From NCBI GenBank assembly GCA_023052935.1, contig CM041292.1:43794139-43858138 (forward strand): a stretch of DNA of 64,000 nucleotides. Direction: 5' to 3'. Every line of letters begins with the position of its first letter. Position 1 is the stretch's first letter. Source of the DNA: Piezodorus guildinii. Taxonomy: Eukaryota; Arthropoda; Insecta; Hemiptera; Pentatomidae. The notes beneath the pieces were generated by a model that ran no database searches, was not told the DNA's origin, and worked only from the letters and a program-made list of their open reading frames with translations. Of the stretch, positions 1 to 11,089 are shown piece by piece. Position numbers and translations under genes: made by a program.

Positions 1-888
1 ATGGCCCGCTCATTCGCTAGTGAAATCCAATATAACCCTATCTTCATAGCCTCCACCGCTTTAGGTATCTTCCCCTTCCGAAAGGTCAATAGTTCCTTGG
101 AGTTAGACCGATTGTTGTTAGCATATTCTGTAGTTTTCGCTTGTTTCGTATCATTATTGGGTCTTATTTCCTTTGTATCTGTAAAAGTATCACTGACTAA
201 CGCCAAAACCGCAGAAATCGTACAAAAATATGTTGTTATCCTCTTCCACATTATCCAGCACCCTGTCTTTCTTTCTGTTATATTTTTAAAGCGGACCCTT
301 TTAAAGAAAACTAGCAGTTCTATCCAAATTTTGATATCTCTCTTCTATAAAATGAAATTGAAAACGTTAAATAGTCAGACAAGTAAGTGGTTTGTATGGT
401 CTTATGTTCTGGAACCAACTATAGTTTTGCAACTCTTTTTCATCACTGGGAATATACTTTACATCCCATTAATTTTTACTTCATATTTTGTTATTATGAA
501 TGTTGGGTCCTGTTTGTGTGCCGCTCAGTTCTGTTTTTTTGTTGACATCCTATGTCAATTATTTGAAACTGAAATCACTGTATTGAAGATGGCCAAACGA
601 ACTGTATATCGTAAGCCAGATATCAAAATGATTGAAAAACACATTGAAACATCAAACCAAATTATTTCCGCGGCTGGTAACATTAATTCTATATATTCTT
701 TCCAGCTTCTTTATGTGCTTTTTCTCAAATTTCTAATGATCATAGCGCATATGTTCTACGTTACAATCAATTCTTCACCGAGCTCATCAGTAAGTTATAA
801 TATTATCATCGGTGACGTCTTGATGATCCTGCACCATTTTTACAACAGCTGGAAAATAAATCATTCTTCTGAAATAGCTATCAAGAAG
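1..888 (+). CDS. Gustatory receptor, large first exon 1A (intact)
   Basis: Insect chemoreceptor of the 7tm_7 (gustatory receptor) family, a ligand-gated cation channel of the sensory neuron membrane. The exon encodes 296 residues and ends in a good donor (AAG|GTTAGT) at 888/889, phase 0. The N-terminus has the family-typical segment ending GIFPF (residues ~13-26), followed by hydrophobic stretches near residues 35-60, 72-97, 128-182 and 230-262, so it carries most of the transmembrane domain. The ATG is the first base of the window. The paralogous exon at 8821 starts at the same codon, which supports this start, although an upstream extension cannot be excluded. No downstream exons lie between it and 8821. 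The next compatible phase-0 acceptors are the shared exons at 18283, 26921 and 28556, which together give 395 codons. Family assignment is secure; use of the distant exons is inference. Confidence 0.85.
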
Positions 889-1110
889 GTTAGTGATTAC
901 TTATTTTAGTTCTGATTCAACTCAAACTATTTAACCATTTACGCGTGCGCAGTACCTTGTTAATGAAAGCGTAGAACTTGTCCAGGTCTAGAAAACTGTA
1001 CTGCGCATGCCTAAACAGGTGACAAAGTAGTCAAGGCGAGAACAGGCCTTTTAGTAAACCATTATGTTAGTTAATCTTTAAGTCATCACTTGTTTTGAAA
1101 TTAATGCGAT
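889..1110 (+). other. Receptor intron 1 (exon 1A side), paralogous to 10611-10840
   Basis: Non-coding. It aligns with the intron after exon 1B once the insertion at 9724-10610 is removed, showing that the two first exons were duplicated with intron sequence attached. It contains two CpG-rich palindromic stretches around GTGCGCAG and TGCGCATGC (~943-950 and ~1001-1009), unusual in this AT-rich setting. Confidence 0.6.
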
Positions 1111-2034
1111 TTGTTTGTTTAATTAATTAACGTCACTTTATGCTATTTTGGATAATCGGACGATGCTACAATGAGAGTCCTAAATTTTACCTACCCATGT
1201 TTAATTAGGATAGGGATCTTTATCGAGTAAGTGACATCGCGCAGGCTCCTGACTACCATTTTACGTCCTCTACGAAGCACGGCATTATCAAGGATTTTTT
1301 ACTTCTCTTAATACGAAGTATGTTTTTTAAGTAAGTACCGTTTTGGAATTAAAAAAAGACGTGAAATGATATCGCAATAATTTTATTTTTACATGAAAGC
1401 CTGTACCTTAATCTACTTTTCTACAAAAGTTCCATGAATTTTGAGGTACTTGTCATAACGCGGCACCAGTTTTTGAATACCCTCCTCCCAAAATTCTGCT
1501 GCCCTACTTGTTAACCACTGCATCATAAATGTTTTGACTTCGTTATCGTCTTGAAGACGCCGCCCGCCCAGGTTTTTCTTCTAGTGCAGGAATAAATGGT
1601 GGGCGCCAGATCAGGGCTGTATGGAGGATGATCTAGAGCTTTCCATTTAAATGATTTGATGGGATCTTTGGTACGATTAGTCACATATGGACGGACATTG
1701 TTTTGTCCGTAAACTTCAACGATCTAACGATGAATATCGATCGGTTTTCGCCTTTAGCATTAAGAAATCGTAAACAGCCCGTGCTTCACAATTAGCGGGA
1801 CTCACGATTGTCGGAGGCATCTTAAACACTCAGTAAACAACGTATACAATGAAGTATCTGACTTTAATGCCGTCAGTGCGTATACAAGAGATGTAGGTAA
1901 CCAGCGCTGTGGCGGCGGAATCGCAAAACGGTACTTAAAAAACATGCCTCGTAATTCCTAGGGTAACCATCCAGTTTGAACACGTGATCTTCGGTATAGA
2001 AGGCTCTTACGTTCGGCACTATACTGGTGGCCCC
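1111..2034 (-). repeat. SINE-A copy 1, interrupted by a mariner
   Basis: tRNA-derived SINE on the minus strand, in two pieces (1111-1315 and 1954-2034) separated by a mariner-like element. The AAATAA-type tail is at 1111 and the tRNA-related head near 2000. Excising 1316-1951 with one TA restores a collinear match to the copy at 3253-3534. The head is diverged: the B-box core has lost its CCC. Confidence 0.75.
1316..1951 (-). mobile_element. Deleted mariner-like transposon (Tc1/mariner)
   Basis: Terminal inverted repeats (CGAAGTATGTTTTTTAAG on the left, the complement of CGAGGCATGTTTTTTAAG on the right) are flanked by the TA target duplication at 1314-1315 and 1952-1953. On the minus strand an ATG at 1820 opens a mariner transposase N-terminus (MPPTIVSPANCEARAV), and a mariner C-terminus ends at 1413-1415 (KLVPRYDKY followed by a short tail). 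The element is only 636 bp against about 1.3 kb for a full mariner. The middle of the transposase with the first catalytic aspartates is missing and the remaining frame has stops, so this is a non-autonomous relic. Confidence 0.85.
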
Positions 2035-3125
2035 AAAAATCAACACGATTTCAATAAGGTTCTTAAACGAATATAAAGCTATTAAATTATTACAGTAAAG
2101 TTCATTACATTTGAAATTATATTATACAAAAAAGAGGTGCTGATAGCACAGTCGTTTTGCGCCCTTAAGCCAAACCAAACCACCAAAATGACAGTTATAT
2201 AACATATGGAGGAATATGTTTATCAAGACACCCAGGCTTGTAATAAAACATAATATCGTTATATTATTCGTTGTTTTTTGGGATAATGGCTCCCAGGGTC
2301 ACTAATTTCATGAGCCTTAAAGATGAGTTACAAAGAGAAGGTGAATAATTACTGAATGAATTCTGCATTTAATTTTACACGTAGTGAACATACAAAATAC
2401 TTTTTACTCGAGGCTCATGTAAAATTGAAAATTAAATAAGGACTGAAACGCTCAAAGCAAAAAATTGCTTTTGAAACATGTATGTTTTTACTAATCATGA
2501 TCATGGAAAATAGCCTTGAGATCTCATCAAGAGTCAAAGACAAGCAAGCATGAAAGACATACACATTTTTTTAAATGGTTTTATCAAATAAATTTGCGAT
2601 GTTAAGTGAATGGTAGGGTAATTAAAAAAAAAAAAATCTGGTGCGGGCAATACACGACTTTCACTTACCTCCTTTTTTAAAATCTATAAAAGAATTTTCA
2701 AAAAAGTTCTATACAGTTAGAGTTAAAAATGAGTGAAACCATTAAAGAATTAATTTAATTGGTTTTCGATATAAACATGCCTTTTATTAAAAAATCTATT
2801 ATAATATTATCTAAAATAATCAGTTAGTTTTATGGGCTTTTCATCACTCTCTATAAAATTTTACAAGCTTGTGTATAAGATAATATTTTTTTCTAAAATC
2901 TTTGGCTTTCCAACGGTATATTACACATCTATATTACTGTTCTTATGTTCATATATATTTCATATATAGGTAAGTGAAAGTAAAAAAATAATGAAGCAAA
3001 ATTTTATTTGTTAATGATCTTTGTTTCTCATAATGTGTAATTTTATCAGAATCTTACATTGAACCTTAAACATTCTTTTGAATATAACCTTTTTTCCATA
3101 TTATCATCGTTATAATGCCTATATA
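2035..3125. repeat. Duplicated ~0.85-kb block, copy 1
   Basis: Collinear with 16872-17815 along almost its whole length, starting right after the SINE head in both places. Differences are an extra 345-bp insertion here (2637-2981) and an extra 146-bp insertion in the other copy (17057-17202). No open reading frame or known domain was seen. It may be an old interspersed repeat or a segmental duplication that already included the SINE. Confidence 0.7.
2637..2981 (+). mobile_element. Helentron-like non-autonomous element, short copy H1
   Basis: The left end reads TCTGGTGCGGGCAATACACG followed by ACTTTCACTTACCT; the right end is the exact inverse AGGTAAGTGAAAGT. The inverted repeat is terminal on the right but lies about 20 bp inside the left end, an asymmetric arrangement. 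The paralogous block at ~17640-17665 lacks the insertion, which defines both boundaries inside an A-rich stretch. There is no coding capacity. Confidence 0.7.
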
Positions 3126-3252
3126 TATCAAAGTTCCATATTCCCAACCTTTTGAAAAACCGTTCTAGTGCTACTATTAAATGAAATTCTGAACCCTTCT
3201 TCTCCGTTTGACTTTCAGTTGAGATAAATTGTTTTATTTCGTTTTGATATTT

Positions 3253-3534
3253 GTTTATTTATTTAACGTCACTTTATGCTACTATGGCTAATCGGACGAT
3301 GCTACAGTAGGAGTCCTAAATTTTGCCTATCCAGGTTTTATTAGGATAGGGATCTTTAACGAGTACCTGACATCGCACAGGCTCGGGACCACCTTTTAAC
3401 GTCCCATCCGAAGGACGGCGTAACTAAGGATTTTTTACTCCCATTAAAAAATCCTAGGACCACCTGCGGGTTTGAACCCGTGAACATTAGCATAGGAGGC
3501 TGTTACGCTAACCACCCAGCTACAAGTGATCCCT
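3253..3534 (-). repeat. SINE-A copy 2, full length, inside the copia 5' LTR
   Basis: A 282-bp SINE on the minus strand. Read from 3534 downward it has an A-box-like GTAGCTGGGTGGTTAGCG and a B-box-like GGGTTCAAACCC (tRNA-derived head), a body with the motif CCTTCGGATGGGACGTTAAA, and an AAATAAATAAAC tail. It is flanked by a 12-bp target duplication (GTTTTGATATTT at 3241-3252, GTTTTCATATTT at 3535-3546). The empty site is seen in the 3' LTR near 6605-6640. This is the best copy for defining the family. Confidence 0.9.
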
Positions 3535-3766
3535 GTTTTCATATTTATTCATTGAAAGATTTGTGCGCGTTCTCAAGTTTATCACTTTGTAATTCAGTTG
3601 ACACTGAGAACACAGCCATTTTTATAACCTACCTCAACCTCGCGATGTATCATGCTCATGCCCGTATGGTGTTTTGTTATGTGCTTATGTGTAATGAGTC
3701 TTTTTCATAATTATATTTAACTTTTATCGACTCTGCTAGTTTTCAATTAACCCATTTACCTCAATA

Positions 3767-3780
3767 GGTTATGGGTCTAG
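3767..3780 (+). promoter_or_regulatory. Copia primer-binding site
   Basis: GGTTATGGGTCTAG closely resembles the copia primer site that pairs with an internal segment of initiator tRNA-Met. Its position 3' of the first LTR and upstream of gag fits. Confidence 0.7.
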
Positions 3781-3943
3781 CAACTTCTGACGCGTGATTT
3801 CAGAGATAAAAGGCGGTTCGGAAAACGGTCGCTATCATTTGAATGATATACATCAATATATCATATATATCATTTGAATTTCACAATTGAAGTGATAGCG
3901 TCCCCGTATATTGTTTTCGTAACGAAGTTTTTCGGAAAACGAG

Positions 3944-6548
3944 ATGGATCTAAAGATTAACATTGGTAATCATGAAGGAAAAAGCAACTGGGCAACGTGG
4001 AAATTTAAGATTCTGATACTTTTAAGGAGTTTTCCTAGTGGAGATGAAGTTGTCATAGAGAAGTTAACATGCCCTGAGCCAGTATCTACCGGAGCATCAG
4101 AACAGGAGGTGAAAGATTTCAATAATAAAAATGAACAGTTAAAAAAATTGCGGATACTTAGGCCATGCTGGTTTTGACTTCTAATGTGACGGAGGAAACA
4201 TTGACCAAAGTGCTGAGATCTAACTCCTCTAGAGAAATCCGGCTTGAGTAGCACAGGTTGTACGATGGTGTATCCGAAGATAAAACATTTGACTTGTGCA
4301 TGCAATTCTTTAATTTAAAATATGCGGCAGACTGAAAGTAAATTGCCAGAGATACTTCTGATTTATAAAATCCTTGACACCTTGCCGTCAGGATATTTTT
4401 CATTTAGGTCAAGTTGGCAATTGATGCCTAAGTCAGAACGAACTGCTAAAAATTTGACGAGTCAACTGTATGCTCACGAAAGGGCTCTTGGAGAACTTAA
4501 TACAAATAGAAATGTCTCTAAGGCTGATGAGAAGGCCCTTGCTCTTTCTAAGAGAGATTCGTTCAGTAAAAAGGTTCCTAAAAAGAAATTTACATGCCAT
4601 TATTGTAAAAAAGAAGGTCACGTAATAAAGAATTGTATAAAATGGGAAAGAGATGGGCGTCCGCCGAAGCCTGAAGCAACACAGAGTAACACCCTTACTC
4701 TCTTTGTTTCTCACATTTTTTAAGCTGAAAGTGATGATAAAAAATTGGTATGTAGATAATGGTGCCACTCATCATGTATGCAATAATAAAAAGTTATTTG
4801 AATGAATTACAGACTTTGACAGACCACACCAGGGTGTAACAGCCAATGGTCAAAAAGCTGGCGCATTAGGCTATGGAGATGTAGAATTACATACATCTGT
4901 GTGTAAAGTTTTTACGTTGCGGGATGTATGGTTAGTGCCTTCCTTTCACAAAAATTTTATTTTCAGTTTTGGCAGCCCAAGATAGATGTCCTGAGAGTGA
5001 ATTTATTTCATCAGCAGGAACATGCAAATTTATTGTCAAGAATGAAGTCGTTATGACTAGACAACGGAACATTAATGACGGTTTGTATAAACTTAATTTA
5101 CATAATTGCTTACTCTCGACTAATAATGTTGTAGCTAGTGGTCACGATGAACTCATGCAACTCTATCACGAAAGACTTGCACATCAAGATAAGAGACATA
5201 CAAAATAAGTGATCAAGAGAGAATTAGGTATTGAATTAAAAACTGATCCTAGCGTTTGTGAAAGATGTTGAAAGATGGTAAGGCCCATAAATTAAAAAAT
5301 GGAACTCGAAAAAGGGCAACGGTACCAGGAGAGGTCATACATGCTGACGTGTGTGGACCTTTCGAAAAATCTATTTCTGGGTACAAATAATATGTTCTCT
5401 TCAAAGACGATTTTTCCCGATTCCGACAAATTTTCTTCCTAAAAGAGAAATCTGATGTTTTTGATCATTTTTTAATTTTTCTTAAAGAGTGCCAAAAAGC
5501 TGGACACACTGTCAAAGCGCTCCAAAGTGACAATGAAGAAGAATTTGATTGTCACAAAATGACGGAGGTTCTGAAAAATTACAGTATTGAACACTTGTTA
5601 ATTATTTCCTCCTCCAGCGAAATTAACGGTTTTATTGAGCGGGAAAACCGTACAGTCGTAGAGGCGGCCAGGGCTATCCACAAACATTGCCACCGTAATT
5701 AATCTACCACAATCAATATAGACTGAATTAATTAATTCTGTTGTACATATTTTAAATAGAACTTCTAATTCAGGCGTTCCTAGAAATTCTCCTTTTGAAT
5801 TGTGGACAGGGAAGAAAACTAGCATAAGACATTTAAAAATTATTGGTTGTGAATGTTATGTTCACATTCCTAAGCAGTTCAGGAAAAAGATGAACAAAAA
5901 AGGAACATTAGCCGGTTACGACTTTGGAAGCATCGAGTATGGACCGGAGGAAAAACAATCATAAGGTCAAGAAATGTAACGTTCAATGAAAAGCCACTAA
6001 TTCCATCAATGACAATCCGTCTTCGAGGTGAAGGAGGCAATAAGAAAGAAGCAGATGCAGAAAAGAAGACTAAAGAAGATGAAGAAAGCAAGAAAGAAGA
6101 GAAGTCTGCCGAAGAGGAAGAACAATCAGGGAGTGTAGAAGGAGATGTATTTCCATTCTCAGATGGAGACTATTTTAGTTCAGAAGAAGAAAAAGAACAA
6201 ACAAATCTTGGAATTAGAGATCGGAGCAAAATCCAACCACCCCAGCTTAATGATTTTGTCACCACCTTAATTATGGCTGATCAAGAAACACCCGAAACTT
6301 ATGAAGAAGCGGTTAAGTCTATAGATCATCAAAATTGGCTGAAGGCTATGGAAACCGAAATGACAGCACTTGATTCCAACGAAATATGGACGTTGGTGAA
6401 TCCTCCGAAGGATGCAAAATTTTTGTCTTGCAAGACGGACAACTTGAAATTAAGTCAATCGCAACCCAGGACCAACTGGCGGATTTCCTAACGAAGCATC
6501 TTCATGGACCACGACTGAAAACATTATTGGAAAAGGTAGGACTAAAAT
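3944..6548 (+). pseudogene. Copia gag-pol relic with RT deletion
   Basis: Pieces in order: gag start at 3944 (MDLKINIGNHEGKSNWATWK); a C-terminal gag piece with a CCHC zinc knuckle (CHYCKKEGHVIKNC, ~4595-4635); aspartic protease with DNGATHHV (~4755-4780); integrase zinc region YHERLAHQ (~5162-5185) and integrase core HADVCGPF through ERENRTVVEAAR (~5338-5680); a Lys/Glu-rich linker (6009-6220); and RT beginning ETYEEAVKSIDHQNW (~6294). At about 6418 the frame jumps to the RNase H end (FLTKHLHGPRLKTLLEKVGL, ending ~6548). Multiple stops and frameshifts are present, so this is a dead deletion derivative. Confidence 0.85.
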
Positions 6549-6585
6549 AAAATACTTAATTCAAAATCTTTTCAATGAGGGGGAG

Positions 6586-6814
6586 TGTTGAGATAAATTG
6601 TTTTATTTTGTTTTGATATTTATTCATTGACATATTTGTGCGCGTTCTTAAGTTTATCACTTAGTAATTCAGTTGACACTGGGAACACAGCCATTTTTGT
6701 AACCTACCTCAACCTCGCGATGTATCATACTCATGCCCGCATGGGGTTTTGTTATGTGCTTATGTGTAATGAGTCTTTTTCAAAATTATATTTAACTTTT
6801 ATCGACTCTGCTAG
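6586..6814 (+). repeat. Copia 3' LTR (truncated)
   Basis: It starts TGTTGAGATAAATTG right after the purine tract and matches the 5' LTR up to CTCTGCTAG at 6814, where homology stops. The 5' LTR has about 25 further bases before the primer site, so the 3' end is missing or the element end was rearranged. Confidence 0.8.
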
Positions 6815-6821
6815 GTTTGAT

Positions 6822-7545
6822 ATGAATATGAAATTTAAGACAACTGTATGTCCGAGATGTTACAGAATCTTTTTCATCTAAATCAGCTGACCAGAAGATC
6901 TACATTATACCATGCATTTAGCACCTTTTTACAATTTTCTCAAAAACGGCTCTAACGATTTTGATTAAACTCTCTTTATTGATATAAAATTTAATGGGAT
7001 TTAATATCATGTAGGTTTCATTCTGATTGAAATAGTACGACACGGCTTAAATGCCGATATTTCAACATTTTGCCGAAATTTTTCTTCCTCTAAAGTACCT
7101 TTAATTCTGTAGATTATATAAAAAATAACTATATTATCTTGTTAGGAATGATAATTAACAGTCAAATATGCAAGTTGAGGGAATTTGATAACCAACTAAA
7201 GGAGAAAATTGCAACATATTTTTTAATGCAATTTTTGTGTTTTTCAACACAAGAATAGTAAGTAGATGTATAATATACCGTTGGATAGCTAAGGATTTTT
7301 GAAAAAATATTACCTAATACACGGAATTTTAAAGGTTAATGGAGAGATGAAAAGATGATAAAACTAACTGATTGTTGTAGATAAAAATATAATAGATTAT
7401 TTAATAAAAAAATGTTTCTATTGAAATTCAAAATACTTTATTCTTTAACAATTTATTTGTATCTTTAAATGTATTTAAAAATTCTTAAATTGATGTCAAC
7501 AACGGAGGTAAGTGAAAGTCGTATGATGCGAGCACCAGATTTTTT
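6822..7545 (-). mobile_element. Helentron-like element, copy H2
   Basis: Reverse-oriented ~720-bp member of the family also found at 9724-10610, 32926-33525, 59885-60405 and 62103-62815. It ends at 7545 with the family terminus (AGGTAAGTGAAAGTCG, then GCACCAGA). The inner part shares the segment around TTTCATTCTGATTGAAATAG with the other copies. No coding capacity. It abuts the truncated copia LTR. Confidence 0.7.
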
Positions 7546-8820
7546 ATATTTGAAATTATAAATAAATCGGGTCCGCGTTGTCCAATGAGTCTTGTTTCAT
7601 AATTTCGGGATGATCCGTCTTGTTGATTTACTAGATTCTTGAAATGATCTTTCTAGATTCCTAATGTTTTATCTCTTGTAGCTGTTAGCTTTCAATAGAT
7701 GAACAACGTTCAGTTTTAGTTGTAAACTGTTTTCTTCGACATCAGCTTTTCTCGTGCCAGCCTAAAATTCTACAATTTTCTCTCCATTTTAATTGTTCTC
7801 TATATTCTGTAACCTTTATTGGAGAAGTCCCTTTATAGGCTTCTCAAATGGTATGACTATCAGATGTCTTGATTGTCCCCTATATTTCTTGTCCTGTTTA
7901 GCTTGGTCGTTACAAACGTTCGTAATTTTTTCTCCTTTTCAATTGCTCTCTATATCCTTTATCTTTTATTCCAGAGGCCCTTTTTAGACTTCTCAAAAGG
8001 GGTGACTATCAGATTTCTTGGTTTGTTCCATATACGTCTTTTCCTGTTTATTAAGATAAGAAATATTCACACGTCTTCTAGCTTTTAACACGTCTTCGAT
8101 CGTTTTATAGGAATAGTCCAACATAATGTTTTTGAAAAGCTTTTATCGGGTCCCAACCAATTAGTAATTATAATATATTCCTACCGAATTTCAAGTTTTA
8201 AGCGTATAGGTTTTAACTTTTCCATGCCTTACAGTGTTTATCTAGGAGTGAGATACAAACAAAATGCGAGCTAATTTAGTTTACTCTATCCCCATTTCTT
8301 GCTTACTGAAATCAAAAGTATCTTGAAGGAAAACTTTGTAATTTGTTTGTTGATTTTCTTATAGGACTTTTTTAAAGTAGTAAAAAATAAATAAGAACTA
8401 GTATTTAAATGTTAACACTTTCAGCAAAGTTGCCCCCGATATAACCTTTTTGTCTTAGTGGGAATTATTGGAGTGCCCGAGCATAAAAACCTTTCCCTGA
8501 ATCCATTCATAATCTCATAGTGTGCGGAGTTTCGCGGTTCTAATTGGATCACTCTGATTCAACCATCTGAATTGCTTTAGTTATTTGCTCTTTAGTAACC
8601 TCCCTTTCAGCTTGTTTTGAATGTTGAATGAAACTCCCCCGGATGGCTCAACTTCTAAAAGCTTCCATTATAGCTAGCCTCAGAATAGTTAATGCCAGGA
8701 GTTCTATTGATTTTTCAAATAATAGAATGTAAAGGAAATTGTTTGAAAACGTCAGTCACAATAATGATAAACCACCTCTCGAAAGGATATTGAACGTACC
8801 AGTGTTGTTCGTTCTTCGCA
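7546..8820. repeat. Gap with an imperfect ~150-bp tandem duplication
   Basis: Two adjacent diverged units begin at about 7773 and 7924. Each has a pyrimidine-rich start, then CTTCTCAAA...GGT and GACTATCAGAT, and ends with CCTGTTTA. The short open frames over it are by-products. The rest of the interval, up to the receptor exon at 8821, shows no recognisable gene or element. Confidence 0.55.
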
Positions 8821-9706
8821 ATGACCCGCTCATTCGCTACTGAAATCCAATATAACCCTATCTTCATAGCCTCCACCGCTTTAGGTATATTCCCCTTCCG
8901 AAAGGTCAATAGCTCCTTGGAGTTAGACCGATTGTTGTTAGGATATTCTGTAGTTTTCGCCTGTTTCGTCTCATTATTGGGTCTCATCTCCTTAGCATCT
9001 GCAAAAGAAGTGCCAACTTACGCCAAAACTGCGGACGTCGTACTAAAACATCTTCTTAATCTTTTCCACATTATCCAGCACCCTGTTTTTCTTGCTGTTA
9101 TCTTTCTAAATCGGACCCTCTTAAAGAAAACTAGCAGTTCTATCCAAAAGTTGATATCCCTCTTTTGTAAAATGAAATTGAAAACGTTAAATAGTCAGAA
9201 AATTATGTGGCTTTTATGGTCTTATATTCTGCAACCAACGATAGTTTTGCAACTCTTTTACATCACTGGAAATATGCTTAACTCCCCAATATTTTTTACT
9301 TTATATTATATTTTTATTATACTAGGGTCTTCTTTGTGTGTCGCACAGTTCTGTTTTTTGTTGACATCCTATGTCAATTATTTGAAACAGAAATCACTGT
9401 TTTGAAGATGTCCAAACGAACTGTATATCGTAAGCTAGATATCAAAATGACTGAGGAACTTATTGAAACATCAAACGAAATTATTTCCGCGGCTGGTAAC
9501 ATTAATTCTATTTATTCTTTCCAGCTCCTTTACATTCTTCTTCTAGATTTCTATTGATCATAGTGCATATGTTCTACATTATACTCAATACTTCACTGAG
9601 GTCATCAGGGAATTATAATCCTATCATCGGTGATAGCGTAATGGTTCTGCACCATTTTTACAACAGCTGGAAAATAAATCATTCATCTGAAATTGCTATC
9701 AAGAAG
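8821..9706 (+). pseudogene. Gustatory receptor, first exon 1B (two 1-nt deletions)
   Basis: Paralogue of exon 1A with the same start codon, the same hydrophobic pattern and the same donor (AAG|GTTAGT at 9706/9707). Relative to 1A it has lost one T in a run (CTGTTTTTTG, ~9352) and one base near 9549, so its frame is broken twice after residue ~180. Outside these points the reading is well preserved, which means either recent loss or sequence errors. The downstream exons at 18283, 26921 and 28556 are in the right phase and strand to belong to this transcription unit. Confidence 0.8.
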
Positions 9707-9723
9707 GTTAGTGATTACTTATT

Positions 9724-10610
9724 ACTTCCACTTACTATATATAGTAAGGGAAAGTATTGCGATCGTGAACATTTTCGAATTACAGTTTTCAACGGAAATA
9801 CACGTTTTAGGATCCCCTGAGTCCAAATAACCAAGTCCCGCAAAAAGGTCTCTGTGTGTGGTAACTCCCGGGCGGAAACTAAAAGTCCTATGAAACTGAA
9901 ATTTCACATTTAAGACAAATATATGCCCGAGACGTTACAAAACGTTTTTCATGAAAATGAGCTTACCAGAAGAGCCACTTTATACGATGCATTTAGCCCT
10001 TTTTTTTCGATTTTCTCAAAAACGGTTCCGACGATTTTGATTTAACTCGCTATATAAATGTAAAATTTAATAGGCTTTAGCATCAAATAGGTTTCATTCT
10101 AATTAAAATAGTCTGTCAGGGCTTAAATACCGATATTTTAAATTTTCTTCTTCTTAAGTACCTTAAATTTTGTAGATTCTATAAAATTAACCATATTATC
10201 TTGTTAGCATTGATAAATAACAGCTAAATATGTAAGTTGTGCGAATTTAAAAAACAACAAAAAGAGCAAACTGAAAAAATATTTTTTAAATGCAATTTTC
10301 TGTTTTTTAACATAAGAACAGTAATATACATATATGATATACCGTTTGAAAATTAAAGATTTTAGTAAAACTATTATCTTATACACAAGCTTTTAAAAAT
10401 TAATAGAGAGTGATGAAAAGCCGATAAAATTAACTGATTATTTTAGATAATAATATAATACATTTTTTAATAAAACACATGTTTCTATAGAAATTCCATT
10501 TAATTTGTTCTAATGGTTTCACTCATTTTTATCTCTTACTGTATTTGAAAATTCTTTCATTGATTTTAAAAATGGAGGCAAGTGAAAGTCCTGTGTTGCC
10601 CGCACCAGAT
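9724..10610 (-). mobile_element. Helentron-like element, long copy H3 in the receptor intron
   Basis: Bounded by comparison with the paralogous intron after exon 1A, where GATTACTTATTTTAGTTC is uninterrupted; here 887 bp separate GATTACTTATT from TTTAGTTCTC. In family orientation (minus) it starts TCTGGTGCGGGCAACAC, then GACTTTCACTTGCC, and ends with the palindrome TTACTATATATAGTAA followed by GTGGAAGT. Asymmetric inverted repeats, a terminal hairpin and insertion inside a T run fit Helentron-associated elements. No coding capacity. Confidence 0.7.
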
Positions 10611-11080
10611 TTTTTTAGTTCTCGTTCAACCCAAACTATTTCACCATCCGCGCATGCTCAGTACCTTGTTAATAAAAGCGTAGAGCTTGTTCAGGTCTAG
10701 AAAACTGTACTGCGCACCCATGAACAGGTAACGAGCCAGGTGAAGTAGCCAAGGCGAGAACAGGCCTTATGAAAATACATTATGTAATTCCATCTTCAAG
10801 TTATCCCTTGTTTTAAAATTAATAAGATTCTGCTTAATGAAAAAAAAAAAAATCTGGGACAGGGTCCTTTGGAACAACTGATATGTACAATTAAGATATA
10901 CTAAATGTCTGGCCAAAAGACCAAAGGATTGTAATTTATTCTTATTCACAATGATAATCATCATAATCATTTCCTCATCTACCGCTGTTCGGTGTGAAGG
11001 TCCTGCCTGTAGAGTCTGGCCATTATGTCTCTTTTTGTGGTAACTCCACTCTCCTATTCAAGTCTATTCTGCGCCTCCTG
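10611..11080. other. Receptor intron, no gene seen
   Basis: The first ~230 bases are paralogous to 904-1110, including the GCGCATGC-type stretches. After a poly-A run at ~10840-10852 the sequence is unique in the window and shows no recognisable feature. Confidence 0.5.
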
Positions 11081-11089
11081 CATGCACCT

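Larger units (their letters stand above)
3216..6814 (+). mobile_element. Decayed Ty1/copia retrotransposon
   Basis: A copia-superfamily element bounded by LTR sequence (3216 to about 3766, and 6586-6814). The 3' LTR follows a purine tract (GAGGGGGAG) and is truncated relative to the 5' copy. The primer-binding site GGTTATGGGTCTAG (3767-3780) matches the copia habit of priming on an internal part of initiator tRNA-Met. Gag, protease, integrase, the start of RT and the end of RNase H are recognisable in several frames. The RT core is missing. A SINE sits inside the 5' LTR. The element cannot be autonomous. Confidence 0.85.

Noticed and set aside
3450..3534. tRNA gene on minus
   Set aside because: Part of SINE-A; the cloverleaf is incomplete and the copy is flanked by a target duplication.
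6009..6491. Lys/Glu-rich 160-codon frame as a host gene
   Set aside because: It continues into copia RT and RNase H sequence; it is the element's linker plus a deletion joint.
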